NCBI GenBank assembly: GCA_965205535.1
Contig: CBDBHH010000005.1
Span: 3,410,001 to 3,474,000 of the forward strand
Reading direction: 5' to 3'
DNA: 64,000 nt
From: UBA8079 sp965205535
GTDB taxonomy: Bacteria; Pseudomonadota; Alphaproteobacteria; UBA6615
The notes under the pieces were generated by a model, which was given only the letters and a program-made list of their open reading frames with translations, searched no databases and was not told the origin of the DNA. Below, in pieces: positions 18,504-27,351 of the stretch (the stretch's first letter is position 1; each line of letters opens with the position of its first letter). The position numbers were made by a program, and so were the translations under genes.

Positions 18504-19865
18504 CTATTTCTTGTCGTGATACGGATTATCGCCCTTGCGGGTCAGCACCCGGATCGGTGTGCCTTCAAGATTGAAGCGGTCCCGAAAACTGTTCTCAAGA
18601 TAGCGAATGTAACTGGTTGGCAGGTCTTCCGGCCGGTTGCCAAATAGCACCACGGTCGGCGGACGGGCCTTCGGCTGGGTCGCATAGCGCAGGCGAATGG
18701 GGCGTTTGTTGGCCGCCAGTGGAGGCGGATGACGCTCAATCGAGTCGTTTAGCCAAGCATTCAGCTCCGATGTCGTGACCCGCAAATTCCAGTCCTTGTA
18801 GGCCGCCAGCACCGCCGGCATCATTTTATCGAGGCCGCGACCGGTCGTGGCCGAGAGAGTTACGATAGGTGTGCCCGCACCCTGCGGCAAAGACACCTGC
18901 ATCCGGTCGTGCAGAACACCCAGCGCGGTCTTGTGGTCTGTGATCAGATCCCATTTGTTGACGACGATCACAAAAGCACGGCCTTCCTCGATTACGTGGC
19001 GGGCGATGGCGAGATCCTGGCGTTCAAGCATTTGCTCGCTGTCCAGCACGAGTGCCACCACATGCGCATATTGGATGGCATGCAGAGAATTCCCGACTGA
19101 CAGCTTTTCGAGTTTTTCGTCGATCCGGGCCTTTCGGCGCATGCCCGCTGTGTCGACCAGTGCGATGCGCTGGTCTTCGTATGTCCATTCAACCGAAATC
19201 GCATCACGCGTAATCCCCGCCTCCGGGCCCGTCAGCAGACGATCCTGGCCGAGCACGGTATTGATCAAGGTCGATTTGCCGACATTCGGCCGACCGACAA
19301 TCGCCAACCGGAGCACCGATGTATCACCCTCCGGATCCGCGCCGGGGTCTTCCCACGCAGTCGTGTCCGCCGGCGGCGCGGCGGCAGCGATCGGGTCAAA
19401 CAAAAGATGAATCCCCTCGCCATGTTCTGCCGAGATCGCGATCGGATCACCCAGCCCCAGCGCATAGGATTCAAGAACGCCGCTCTCGCCGGCACGGCCC
19501 TCGCACTTGTTTGCCACCAAAAAAACATTCGCGTCCCGGCTGCGCAGCCATGTGGAGAATTGTTCGTCGAGCGGGGTGATTCCTGCCCGGGCATCGAACA
19601 CCATGAAAACCACGTCGGCTTCATCGAGGGCCTGTTCGGTCTGGCGTCGCATGCGGGCCGGGAGACTATCGTCGAATGCCTCCTCCAGCCCGGCCGTATC
19701 GACGATCCTGAACTCCAGATCACCCATGGAACCATGGCCTTCGCGGCGGTCGCGCGTGACACCGGGTCTATCGTCAACCAGCGCCTCGCGCCGACCGACC
19801 AGACGATTGAACAGCGTTGATTTGCCGACGTTGGGACGTCCGACAATGACCACGGTCGGGTGCAT
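18504..19865 (-). CDS. der: ribosome biogenesis GTPase Der
   Basis: The 453-residue protein has two consecutive GTPase domains, each with GRPNVGKSTL (about residues 8 and 187), DTAGLEE and DTAGMRRK, and NKCE / NKWD specificity motifs. A C-terminal KH-like domain (LRYATQPKARPPTVVLFGNRPEDLP-type) follows. Der acts in 50S subunit assembly. It is the last gene of yfgM-bamB-der, 18 bases after bamB, an arrangement that is widespread in proteobacteria. Confidence 0.97.
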   Translation of the reverse strand: MHPTVVIVGRPNVGKSTLFNRLVGRREALVDDRPGVTRDRREGHGSMGDLEFRIVDTAGLEEAFDDSLPARMRRQTEQALDEADVVFMVFDARAGITPLDEQFSTWLRSRDANVFLVANKCEGRAGESGVLESYALGLGDPIAISAEHGEGIHLLFDPIAAAAPPADTTAWEDPGADPEGDTSVLRLAIVGRPNVGKSTLINTVLGQDRLLTGPEAGITRDAISVEWTYEDQRIALVDTAGMRRKARIDEKLEKLSVGNSLHAIQYAHVVALVLDSEQMLERQDLAIARHVIEEGRAFVIVVNKWDLITDHKTALGVLHDRMQVSLPQGAGTPIVTLSATTGRGLDKMMPAVLAAYKDWNLRVTTSELNAWLNDSIERHPPPLAANKRPIRLRYATQPKARPPTVVLFGNRPEDLPTSYIRYLENSFRDRFNLEGTPIRVLTRKGDNPYHDKK

Positions 19866-19883
19866 AACAGGTTTCCGCAGGAC

Positions 19884-21227
19884 CTAACGGTACGCGATCA
19901 GGCGCGCGCCGTCGGTTTGGAAATACAGGGTTTCATCGGCCAGGATCGGGGGCACGGATACGTCACCGGGCATTTCGATCTCGCTGATGATTTCGCCGGT
20001 ATAGGGCGACAATGCAACCGCAAGACCATGGCTGCCGGTGACAATCAGGCGGTCACTGGCGAGCACCGGTCCCGACCAGCTGATTAATCCTTCGCGGTCT
20101 TCAGGGTCTTCGTAGCGGCCCAACGGTGTCACCCAGCGCACCAGGCCGTTTTCCGCGACCAGAGCCACGACGTCACCCTCGGTGCTGACCACAAACAGAA
20201 AATTACCCGCGATCCAGGGCTGGTTCACACCACCCACTTCGGCTTCCCAAACGCGCCGCCCACTGGCCAGATCGATCGCGACCATGCGGCCCGAATGGCT
20301 GATGGCATAGACCCGTCCCCGATCGACCACCGGACGTCCCCGGATGTCGGCCAGGGCGGAAACGGCATCGACCCGCCGGATTGCCGCCAGATTATCACTC
20401 CAGAGTTGGCGGCCATTTTCCGCCCGGAGCGCAAAAATTTCGCCCGATGAATACGGAACGATGACGATATCACCATCCACGGCGGCACTCGCTGAACCGA
20501 TCAGGCCGGCGGCCTCTTCGATCCCGGTATGGGTCCAGTCGACAACGCCCAACTCCGCATCAATCGCGAAGAGCTGATTGTCCTTCGTGATCGCATAGAC
20601 CTTTCCGCCAAAGGCCGTCGGGGCAGAGCGCATCGGACCCGAAACGGGTGTTCGCCACAGTTCCCGTCCCGTTGCGGCATCGAGCGCAACAACCTGGGCA
20701 AAGCCGGTCCCGGCGTAAACCCGACCGAGGTCGTAGACAACGCCGCCGCCCCAATTGCCGTCATCTTCGTCTTCCGGCTCGATGTCTGCGGCCCAGACGG
20801 TCTCGCCATTGTCCGCGCGCCGCGCCGTCACAACGGCGTCGGAATCCATCGAATACACCAAACCATTCGCAACGACCGGGCCGGACAGGATCGGCTCATC
20901 ATCATCGCCACCGGCTCCCACGCTGTGCGACCAGGCCTCCGTCGGACTGCCTGACAGGGCGAGATGGTGCATCGCATGGTTCGCAAAACCACCCTGCTGG
21001 GGCCAGTCTTCATTGACCAGAGGCCGCGGCAGGCGAATGGCCAAATCGGCAACACGCGATGACGCGGTTATTCTGTCTTGCGCCTGCAAAACAGCGATCC
21101 GCTCTCCAGGTAACGGCGTGTCGTCGCTGGCGCCGAGGAAATCGAACGTATCGCATGCGGCAAGCGTGACCAGCATCACCGGCAGAAGCCAGGTTTTACG
21201 AACGGACGCGAACATACCGGCACCCAT
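19884..21227 (-). CDS. bamB: outer membrane assembly lipoprotein BamB (PQQ-repeat beta-propeller)
   Basis: The 447-residue lipoprotein has the signal segment LLPVMLVTLAAC with the lipidated cysteine at about residue 25. It is followed by repeated beta-propeller blades with motifs such as GRELWRTPVSG, VDWTHTGIEE, GRRVWEAEVGG and LVRWVTPLG. BamB is part of the BAM complex that inserts outer-membrane beta-barrels. The ATG at 21227 is 2 bases after the yfgM stop; another in-frame ATG at 21215 would also keep the lipobox. The neighbours yfgM and der support the assignment. Confidence 0.9.
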   Translation of the reverse strand: MGAGMFASVRKTWLLPVMLVTLAACDTFDFLGASDDTPLPGERIAVLQAQDRITASSRVADLAIRLPRPLVNEDWPQQGGFANHAMHHLALSGSPTEAWSHSVGAGGDDDEPILSGPVVANGLVYSMDSDAVVTARRADNGETVWAADIEPEDEDDGNWGGGVVYDLGRVYAGTGFAQVVALDAATGRELWRTPVSGPMRSAPTAFGGKVYAITKDNQLFAIDAELGVVDWTHTGIEEAAGLIGSASAAVDGDIVIVPYSSGEIFALRAENGRQLWSDNLAAIRRVDAVSALADIRGRPVVDRGRVYAISHSGRMVAIDLASGRRVWEAEVGGVNQPWIAGNFLFVVSTEGDVVALVAENGLVRWVTPLGRYEDPEDREGLISWSGPVLASDRLIVTGSHGLAVALSPYTGEIISEIEMPGDVSVPPILADETLYFQTDGARLIAYR

Positions 21228-21229
21228 GG

Positions 21230-21874
21230 TTAAAGACCGATCGCGGTAAGAAGTTCAGTGGCGCGCGCGCGCGATGAGACCGGTGCCGAGGAATCGACCT
21301 GATTCGTACGCAGCAGCTCTGCCGCCCGCTCCCGTTCTCCGGCCTGGATCGCAGCGATCGCAAGAAATTCGCGGGCGGTCACCCGGAAAGGATTACTTTC
21401 CGTATTCAGGGGCCCGATCCGCTCCTCAATCTCGCTCTGCGACAAGACATCCAGCCCGTTGGCGACAGCCAGGAGGCGCGCCAGGTCACGATAAGTTCCG
21501 CGCAGATCGGAATCGGCAGCGACCGAATCAAAGATCGCGAGCGCCTGCGCCTTATCGCCCTGTGTCGCCAGAAGTCGTGCTTCGCGCAACTGTGCCAGGA
21601 ACCGATAGGCGGGCGTGCCATCCTGCGCCAAAGAACGGAGCTCAAGCAGCGCCGAGTCGGCCTGCACACTCTCCTGGACGACGGCATTGAGGAATCTCGT
21701 GCTGTCCGCATCGCGCGCGCTCTGTTGGGCATCGCGCCAAACGACAATGGCAATGGTCGCACCGACGATCAGCGCCGCTGCAACCGCCGCATAGGTGCCA
21801 TAGCGCTTCCAGAGCTGCTGGTAGCGGTCCTGGCGGACTTCCTCATCTACTTCGCGAAACAGATGGTCCGACAC
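21230..21874 (-). CDS. YfgM-like tetratricopeptide membrane protein
   Basis: The 214-residue protein starts MSDHLFREVDEEVRQDRYQQLWKRYG and has one membrane anchor at about 29-48 (AAVAAALIVGATIAIVVW). A helical TPR-like domain (ALAIFDSVAADS, EFLAIAAIQAGERERAAELL) follows. This is the YfgM/DUF2133-type architecture. E. coli YfgM is an ancillary subunit of the SecYEG/PpiD complex at the periplasmic face. It is the first gene of the yfgM-bamB-der group. Confidence 0.85.
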   Translation of the reverse strand: MSDHLFREVDEEVRQDRYQQLWKRYGTYAAVAAALIVGATIAIVVWRDAQQSARDADSTRFLNAVVQESVQADSALLELRSLAQDGTPAYRFLAQLREARLLATQGDKAQALAIFDSVAADSDLRGTYRDLARLLAVANGLDVLSQSEIEERIGPLNTESNPFRVTAREFLAIAAIQAGERERAAELLRTNQVDSSAPVSSRARATELLTAIGL

Positions 21875-22045
21875 AAAAACAATTCCTTTTCAAGAACTTC
21901 GCGTGATTATCACACGCCGCTATATCGCCGCACAGCGCGCCGAAATCAACCGTTTAACGGCGTTTTGATCAAAGTCGGTACGGCGTCATACCATTTTTTA
22001 ACCCGTCGCTGACACAATCCTGTTCCAACACAGGGAAATCCGACC

Positions 22046-22191
22046 ATGCGACCTGGCGTTCGAATCATTCTGGCCTTTGCCCCCCCCTTGCCCTGACGGC
22101 GTACGCAGACCCCGCTTCGCTCGCGCTCGGCGGTGCGACCTGCTACGAGGTCACCAACCGTTTCGAAACGGAAACCCGCCGCGCGCCGTGA
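22046..22191 (+). pseudogene. possible frameshifted short exported-protein gene
   Basis: The 400 bases between yfgM and the DUF2794 gene hold no intact gene. An ATG at 22046 starts MRPGVRIILAFA, which looks like a signal peptide but ends after a tract of eight C (22080-22087). If one base is added in that tract, the frame continues as a signal-peptide end (LALTAYADPA) and about 25 further residues to 22191. This could be a decayed gene, a phase-variable one or a sequencing error. No family is recognised and confidence is low. Confidence 0.25.
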
Positions 22192-22274
22192 GCGGCGATC
22201 GCTGGACAGACCCCTGAAAATCATGAAAACTTGCGCCGTCAGCCACACAACGAACACGGGCGAGCGCTTCACAG

Positions 22275-22616
22275 ATGAGTACCCATCAGACCCTGCACAA
22301 ACCCAATCGCAAGGCAGGCCAGGTTACGTTTAACCGCAACGAACTTCGTGTTCTTTTGAACGAGTACAGCCGGCGTGTCGCAGCCGGTGAGTGGCGCGAC
22401 TACGCAATGGATTTTACCCGCGATCGCGCCGTTTTCTCGGTCTTCCGGCACACCGCAGAGCATCCGCTATATTCGATAGAGAAGGCGCCCGGTAAAAGCG
22501 GCCGCCCGCCACTCTACGCCGTATCGCGCGGGCCACAGCGCCTGAAGCAAAGCGAGAATCTGGACACAGTCCTCGACGCAATCAAAAGCAAACCTCGGCT
22601 ACGGACCGTCGGTTAG
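22275..22616 (+). CDS. DUF2794 domain protein
   Basis: The 113-residue protein contains VTFNRNELRVLLNEYSRRVAAGEW, DYAMDF, AVFSVFRHTAEHPLYSIEK and the end DTVLDAIKSKP, the conserved wording of the alphaproteobacterial DUF2794 family. Function is unknown. It has no signal peptide or membrane segment. The downstream FlaG-like gene is separated by about 160 bases. Confidence 0.88.
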   Translation: MSTHQTLHKPNRKAGQVTFNRNELRVLLNEYSRRVAAGEWRDYAMDFTRDRAVFSVFRHTAEHPLYSIEKAPGKSGRPPLYAVSRGPQRLKQSENLDTVLDAIKSKPRLRTVG

Positions 22617-22777
22617 CCTTGAATGCGGGAATTTTTACCGAATTCCCCCGGAAATTATCCTCGATAACGGCCCAAATTCAGCATTCTAAAACTCGATGCG
22701 ATCCCGTTTGCGTTTCGTCCCGGGCCGGTCCAAACCAGTTGCGCGATGCAGGCAGCGACAGAATTGCTGCCGAGACA

Positions 22778-23125
22778 ATGGTGAGGACGTCAGATGATGC
22801 CGCAGGGCGGATCTTGAACGCGATCGAGTACATCTCAGGCCTGACTGAGGCGCAACCCGGGAGGTTAGCCCCACGCCGCGAAGTGGCACCGGGGCCGAAC
22901 TCCGATCTGGTCTGGAAGCCGCGCATTCCCGAACCGATCCGGGCACCGGAACCCATTAAACGGGCATTCCAGGCACGCCTGAACTACGACCTGCTCGACG
23001 CTGAGGTATTTCTGGAGATTCTCGACCCGGAGACGGGGAAAGTCCTGCGTCGATTCCCCGCCGAGAAGGCCTCGGAAGACGAAATCGCGAGCCATGGCGG
23101 AACAATTCTCAATCGGCTGGCCTGA
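22778..23125 (+). CDS. FlaG-like small protein
   Basis: The 115-residue protein has a disordered Pro-rich middle and a C-terminal AEVFLEILDPETGKVLRRFPAE, which resembles the conserved end of FlaG flagellar proteins (VKIIDPETGEVIRQIP). The start at 22778 (ATG) is a judgement: the frame is open from 22619, but the upstream part has no family features. No other flagellar gene is in the window, so a flagellar role is only suggested. Confidence 0.55.
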   Translation: MVRTSDDAAGRILNAIEYISGLTEAQPGRLAPRREVAPGPNSDLVWKPRIPEPIRAPEPIKRAFQARLNYDLLDAEVFLEILDPETGKVLRRFPAEKASEDEIASHGGTILNRLA

Positions 23126-23177
23126 CCCGATGCCCCCCATTATTGTCCCCGACACACCACACCGGTAGGCTATACCC

Positions 23178-24311
23178 ATGACCGGGACGGACAGCCGCGC
23201 AGAGAATAGAAAACGCGCGCTGTCAGGCCTCGACCGTCTGATTTCCGATGAGATAATGATACGGCGCCTGGCGACCAAAAACGTCGGGCTGCTCACCAAT
23301 CATGCCTGCACAACAGTGGATCAGGTTCCCGCGACGGTGGCGATCAAGCAGTGCCTGTACTCCCAGGATGCAGACAACCTGCGCCTGTTCACGCCCGAGC
23401 ACGGAATGCAGCTGTCCGCAGATGCGAGCGAAGCCGTGTCCGACAGCCTGGATCCCTTGACCGGATTGCCGGTGTTTAGCCTCTACGAGGGCGCGGAGAA
23501 TAATGCCGACACCGTCCTGGAAGGCCTGAACGCGTTGATCATCGACCTGCGTGACGTGGGCGTGCGTTGCTATACCTACGCGGCAACCGCAGCCCGTTTT
23601 GCGACCGCGGCCCTGGAACGCCACATCGAAGTTATCGTCTGCGATCGGGCCAACCCTCTTGGCCCGATGACCGAAGGCCCCCGCCCTGACCCGTCACGAA
23701 GATCGCTGCTTGCCTATTTCGATGTCCCCTTTGTCCATGGCCGGACCATCGGTGAACTGATCGCGCTGGCCATCGCACCCGTGATCACCGAGGCTCCCTT
23801 CGCGGTCTACCCCGCAGATGTATCCCTGCATCCGCCACTGGGCTGGATATCCCCGTCACCGGCCCTGTCTCACCCCGATGCGGTGGCGGCGTATGCCGGA
23901 CTGGTGTTGCTCGAAGCCACAAATGTGAGCGAGGGACGAGGCACCTCCGTCTCGTTCCGCAGTGTGGCCGCACCGGGGCTCGACGCCGATGCGCTCTGCC
24001 ATGCGGTCAATCAGTGGAAGACGGGGTTCGGCGCAGCGCCAGGCGACGTGTTCTTCACCCGTCCGCCCAGCGCGGGGCAGCCGGTACCGGGGATTGCGCT
24101 ATGGCCCAGGCGGGTGCCCCGCCACGAACCACTCGCGCTCGGTGTAAACATTCTGTCCTGGCTCATCGAAAACTACGGTGATTTCGAATGGCTGCCGGCC
24201 GCCGGCTCGAAATCCAACATGGCAATAGACGTGCTGTTCGGACGTTCGGATCTGCGGTTACAACTGGAAGCCGGTAAATCCGCCGAGGCCATCCTGCGGA
24301 GCTGGCGATAG
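23178..24311 (+). CDS. namZ: NamZ/DUF1343 family exo-beta-N-acetylmuramidase-like protein
   Basis: The 377-residue protein carries the DUF1343 landmarks: NVGLLTNHA (about 36), LFTPEHGMQ, IDLRDVGVRCYTYAAT, CDRANPLG and VSEGRGT. Characterised NamZ enzymes cleave terminal MurNAc from peptidoglycan glycans. Most are exported, but no signal peptide is visible here, so this copy probably acts in the cytoplasm. It precedes nagA, a BadF-type kinase and murQ, which fits a MurNAc/GlcNAc salvage route. It is convergent with nagA, 9 bases apart. Confidence 0.85.
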   Translation: MTGTDSRAENRKRALSGLDRLISDEIMIRRLATKNVGLLTNHACTTVDQVPATVAIKQCLYSQDADNLRLFTPEHGMQLSADASEAVSDSLDPLTGLPVFSLYEGAENNADTVLEGLNALIIDLRDVGVRCYTYAATAARFATAALERHIEVIVCDRANPLGPMTEGPRPDPSRRSLLAYFDVPFVHGRTIGELIALAIAPVITEAPFAVYPADVSLHPPLGWISPSPALSHPDAVAAYAGLVLLEATNVSEGRGTSVSFRSVAAPGLDADALCHAVNQWKTGFGAAPGDVFFTRPPSAGQPVPGIALWPRRVPRHEPLALGVNILSWLIENYGDFEWLPAAGSKSNMAIDVLFGRSDLRLQLEAGKSAEAILRSWR

Positions 24312-24320
24312 GCCCTGCGC

Positions 24321-25415
24321 TTACCCGACAGCCTCACCTTCGACCAAAACCTCGATCAGCTTGTGCGCCGGATTCAGCAGCACGAGATCGGCCCAGGCGC
24401 CCGCCTGGATGCGTCCGCGGTCCATGCGACCGATGAAATCAGCCGGATAGGTCGAGGTGCGCCGGCTGGCTTCGTCCAGCGGCATTCCCAATTCCAGTAA
24501 ATTCAACAACGCCTGATCCATCGTCAGGGCACTGCCCGCAAGCGTGCCGTCGTCCAGAAAAACACCGCCTTCGCGCTTGGTCACCGTGTGGGTTCCCAAC
24601 GGGTATTCGCCGTCGGGCATGCCGGCCGCAGCCGTGGCATCGGTGACAGCAAACAGCCTGGGAATTGCCCTGACCGCGGCCTTCATGGCCCCCGGTGCCA
24701 CGTGAATGCCATCGGGTATAAGCGCGGCATACTCCGCGTGCGCCAGCGCCGCCCCGACAACGCCCGGTGCACGATGTTGTAACGGCGACATCGCGTTGAA
24801 CAGATGCGTGAAACCTCGCGCACCCGACTGCATCGCCGCGCAGGTCGTTTCATAATCGGCGTCGGAATGGCCGATCTGGACCACGACCCCCGCCGCGGAC
24901 AATTGCCGGACCATGTCCAGGCCGCCGGCAATTTCAGGCGCCAGCGTGACGAGCTTCACAACACCCTCGCCCGTGACCGCTTCCAGGAACGCGGGATCGG
25001 GATCGCGCGCAAACGGCGGTTGGGCACCGAGCCGTGCGGCGTTGATGTAGGGGCCTTCCATATGGGCGCCCAGAACTCGCGCTTCGCCCGATTGGCGTTC
25101 CGTCTGGACCTCACCGATACCGGCGAGGGCAGAAATCAATTCGTCCTCGGCTGCGGTGATGGTCGCCGGCAAAAACGAAGTTGTGCCGTGCCGTGCGTGC
25201 AGCCGGGCGGCCGTTCGCACGGCCGCTTCACCCTGCATCACATCGGCTCCGCCGCCGCCGGGCACATGCAGATCGACAAACCCCGGAATGATGTATGGCG
25301 CATCCGCCGGCACTTCATCCTCTTCGATAACCACGATATGGCTGTCGAAGTCGACACGCCCATCCACCCACCCGTCAGGTGTCAGGATGTGCCCTGTGCG
25401 TTGCGATTCACTCAT
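24321..25415 (-). CDS. nagA: N-acetylglucosamine-6-phosphate deacetylase
   Basis: The 364-residue amidohydrolase converts GlcNAc-6-P to glucosamine-6-P. Landmarks are IPGFVDLHVPGGGG (about 45), the metal ligand region HMEGPYIN (about 125), QIGHSDADY, HLFNAMSPL and the catalytic aspartate in VTDATAAAGM. The ATG at 25415 overlaps the stop of the kinase gene (ATGA); this is preferred over an ATG 12 bases further upstream. It acts directly after the kinase in the proposed salvage pathway. Confidence 0.93.
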   Translation of the reverse strand: MSESQRTGHILTPDGWVDGRVDFDSHIVVIEEDEVPADAPYIIPGFVDLHVPGGGGADVMQGEAAVRTAARLHARHGTTSFLPATITAAEDELISALAGIGEVQTERQSGEARVLGAHMEGPYINAARLGAQPPFARDPDPAFLEAVTGEGVVKLVTLAPEIAGGLDMVRQLSAAGVVVQIGHSDADYETTCAAMQSGARGFTHLFNAMSPLQHRAPGVVGAALAHAEYAALIPDGIHVAPGAMKAAVRAIPRLFAVTDATAAAGMPDGEYPLGTHTVTKREGGVFLDDGTLAGSALTMDQALLNLLELGMPLDEASRRTSTYPADFIGRMDRGRIQAGAWADLVLLNPAHKLIEVLVEGEAVG

Positions 25416-26317
25416 CGGTTCTGCCACATGATTGTTTCATCAGGTGCGCGTCCCTGCGCCAGCATCAACGCACCGCTCACGGGGTCTTCCTGCGCTGCGC
25501 GCACCCAGTTTCGCAGCCGATCGGGCAGAAACGCATCCAAAGGTTCCGCCAACCCGCCGACAAGTGCCAGTGGAATCTTGCGCCCCGAATCCAGTGCTTC
25601 CGCCAGGGCATCGATTTCGCGACCGGCCTCGCTGACGATCTCGAGCGCGGCCGTGTCGCCCCATCCTGCATGCTCGATGACCAGGGGCGCCAGCTCGGCA
25701 TATCGGGCCGGTGGTGCTGCCAGCAGCCAATCCAACAGCGCGTCGCGCGACTGACCGGTCTGCGCCATCACCGCATGATGCATATCGGTGACCCGTTTGC
25801 GAAATCTTGTGTCGACGATCTGCGCAACCTGCGCGACGGCGCGCCGACCAATCCACGCACCGCTACCCTCATCGCCAATGGGAAAGCCCCATCCGCCGAC
25901 AAGACGGCAGCGCCCGGCCGCCTCGATGCGGTACCCGACGCTGCCGGTGCCGACAATGATCACCGCCCCTGGGGCGCCGCCATGGGCGCCGAGTGCTGCG
26001 ATATAAGCATCCGTCGAGACCCGCAGCGCGCCCGCCGGGGGTGCGGCATCCAGAAATTTCTGCCTTTGGGAATTATTGTTCGCCCCGGCAAGACCGATGC
26101 CGAAATGGGTATGGGGCAAATACTCTCCATCGAGAGCAATCGCGCGAGAAAGATTCTCCAGCGCGCCGAGGATCTCATCCCAAGCCTCTGTGCCGCGCAC
26201 GGTCAGGCTTGTCGGCCCGGTTACCGTGAGGCCAAGCCTGTGCCCGGAATCATCGTACAAGGCGACCCGCGTGTTGCTGGCTCCACCGTCTACGCAACAA
26301 TAAAAGCGTTCATTCAT
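25412..26317 (-). CDS. BadF/BadG-type N-acetylhexosamine kinase
   Basis: The 301-residue ATPase has the phosphate-1 motif CCVDGGASNTRVALYD at its start and VIIVGTGSVGYRIE near the middle, followed by GDEGSGAWIGRRA. This family includes GlcNAc kinases and the dual GlcNAc/MurNAc kinase MurK. Because the neighbours are NamZ, NagA and MurQ, phosphorylation of MurNAc and/or GlcNAc at C6 is likely. The start at 26317 gives the family's usual beginning; the frame is open further upstream. It is divergent from murQ across about 125 bases. Confidence 0.88.
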   Translation of the reverse strand: MNERFYCCVDGGASNTRVALYDDSGHRLGLTVTGPTSLTVRGTEAWDEILGALENLSRAIALDGEYLPHTHFGIGLAGANNNSQRQKFLDAAPPAGALRVSTDAYIAALGAHGGAPGAVIIVGTGSVGYRIEAAGRCRLVGGWGFPIGDEGSGAWIGRRAVAQVAQIVDTRFRKRVTDMHHAVMAQTGQSRDALLDWLLAAPPARYAELAPLVIEHAGWGDTAALEIVSEAGREIDALAEALDSGRKIPLALVGGLAEPLDAFLPDRLRNWVRAAQEDPVSGALMLAQGRAPDETIMWQNR

Positions 26318-26442
26318 CGCCAGAGGCCGCCATTTGCTTTCATGGCGCCATCCTACACGAGGCCGGTCGGTCTCATGTTTGGGAAATGGGCGGCGCGCGT
26401 GCATATGCTATGGAGGATTCGTGATCTTAAGCAAAGTGGCAC

Positions 26443-27345
26443 ATGCGCAAAACTGAAGAATTCGCAGAGGCGTTTCGCGACCTGGAAACCCGCAGCAACG
26501 AGGACATCGCGGCGGCGATCCTCGATGCCCAGTCCAATGGATTGGGCGCTGTCCGACAATCCGTCTCCGGCATAACGGCAGCGGCAGGTGCGGCAGCCAC
26601 GCGATTGCGCGAAAACCCGGCCGGGCGTCTCATTTACGGCGGCGCGGGAACGTCAGCCCGCCTTGGTGTTCAGGACGGGGTCGAGCTCGTTCCCACCTTC
26701 GGATGGCCCCACGCACGGCTGGCCTATCTGATCGCCGGTGGCACGGACGCTCTCACCCGGACCGCCGAAGGTGCGGAAGATGATTCCACGCAAGCGCGGC
26801 ATGATGCGGGAGCGATCAACCTTGGCCCGGCAGATGTGTGCGTGATGCTGTCAGCCAGCGGTGTCACCCCCTACGCGGTCGCCGCTTGCACTGCGGCACG
26901 AAAGGCCGGTGCCTTGACCGTCGGCATCGCCAACAATGCGGGATCAACGTTGCTGGACGTGGCCGAGCATTCGATCCTTCTCGAAACGGGTCCCGAACCG
27001 ATCGGCGGTTCGACCCGCATGACCGCCGGGACCGCCCAGAAGGTCACGCTCAACCTGCTCTCCACACTGATCATGATCCGCCTTGGCCGGGTCTATCGCG
27101 GCATGATGGTCGACGTGATCGCGTCGAGCGACAAGCTGCGCGACAGGGCTGCACGGATTGTCATGGAGGCGGCAGGGGTCGATGACGCCGCCGCACGTCA
27201 AGCACTGGCGGCGAGCGAGAATGCAGTCAAACCGGCCGTTCTGGTCGCCCGGGGGCTCGATCTCGCCAGCGCCCAGGCACTCCTCGACGCCCATGGCGGT
27301 GACCTGCGCCTCGCCCTCGCCAAAGCGGCCGGGAATTCGGACTGA
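26443..27345 (+). CDS. murQ: N-acetylmuramic acid 6-phosphate etherase
   Basis: The 300-residue SIS-domain enzyme splits MurNAc-6-P into GlcNAc-6-P and D-lactate. Landmarks are the initial ETRSNEDIAAAIL, GGAGTSARLG (about 67), LSASGVTPYAV and GGSTRMTAGTAQKVTLN, and the C-terminal UBA-like segment. It is the committed step that feeds NagA. It is transcribed divergently from the kinase-nagA pair, so a shared control region of about 125 bases lies between them. Confidence 0.95.
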   Translation: MRKTEEFAEAFRDLETRSNEDIAAAILDAQSNGLGAVRQSVSGITAAAGAAATRLRENPAGRLIYGGAGTSARLGVQDGVELVPTFGWPHARLAYLIAGGTDALTRTAEGAEDDSTQARHDAGAINLGPADVCVMLSASGVTPYAVAACTAARKAGALTVGIANNAGSTLLDVAEHSILLETGPEPIGGSTRMTAGTAQKVTLNLLSTLIMIRLGRVYRGMMVDVIASSDKLRDRAARIVMEAAGVDDAAARQALAASENAVKPAVLVARGLDLASAQALLDAHGGDLRLALAKAAGNSD

Positions 27346-27351
27346 TCGCGC

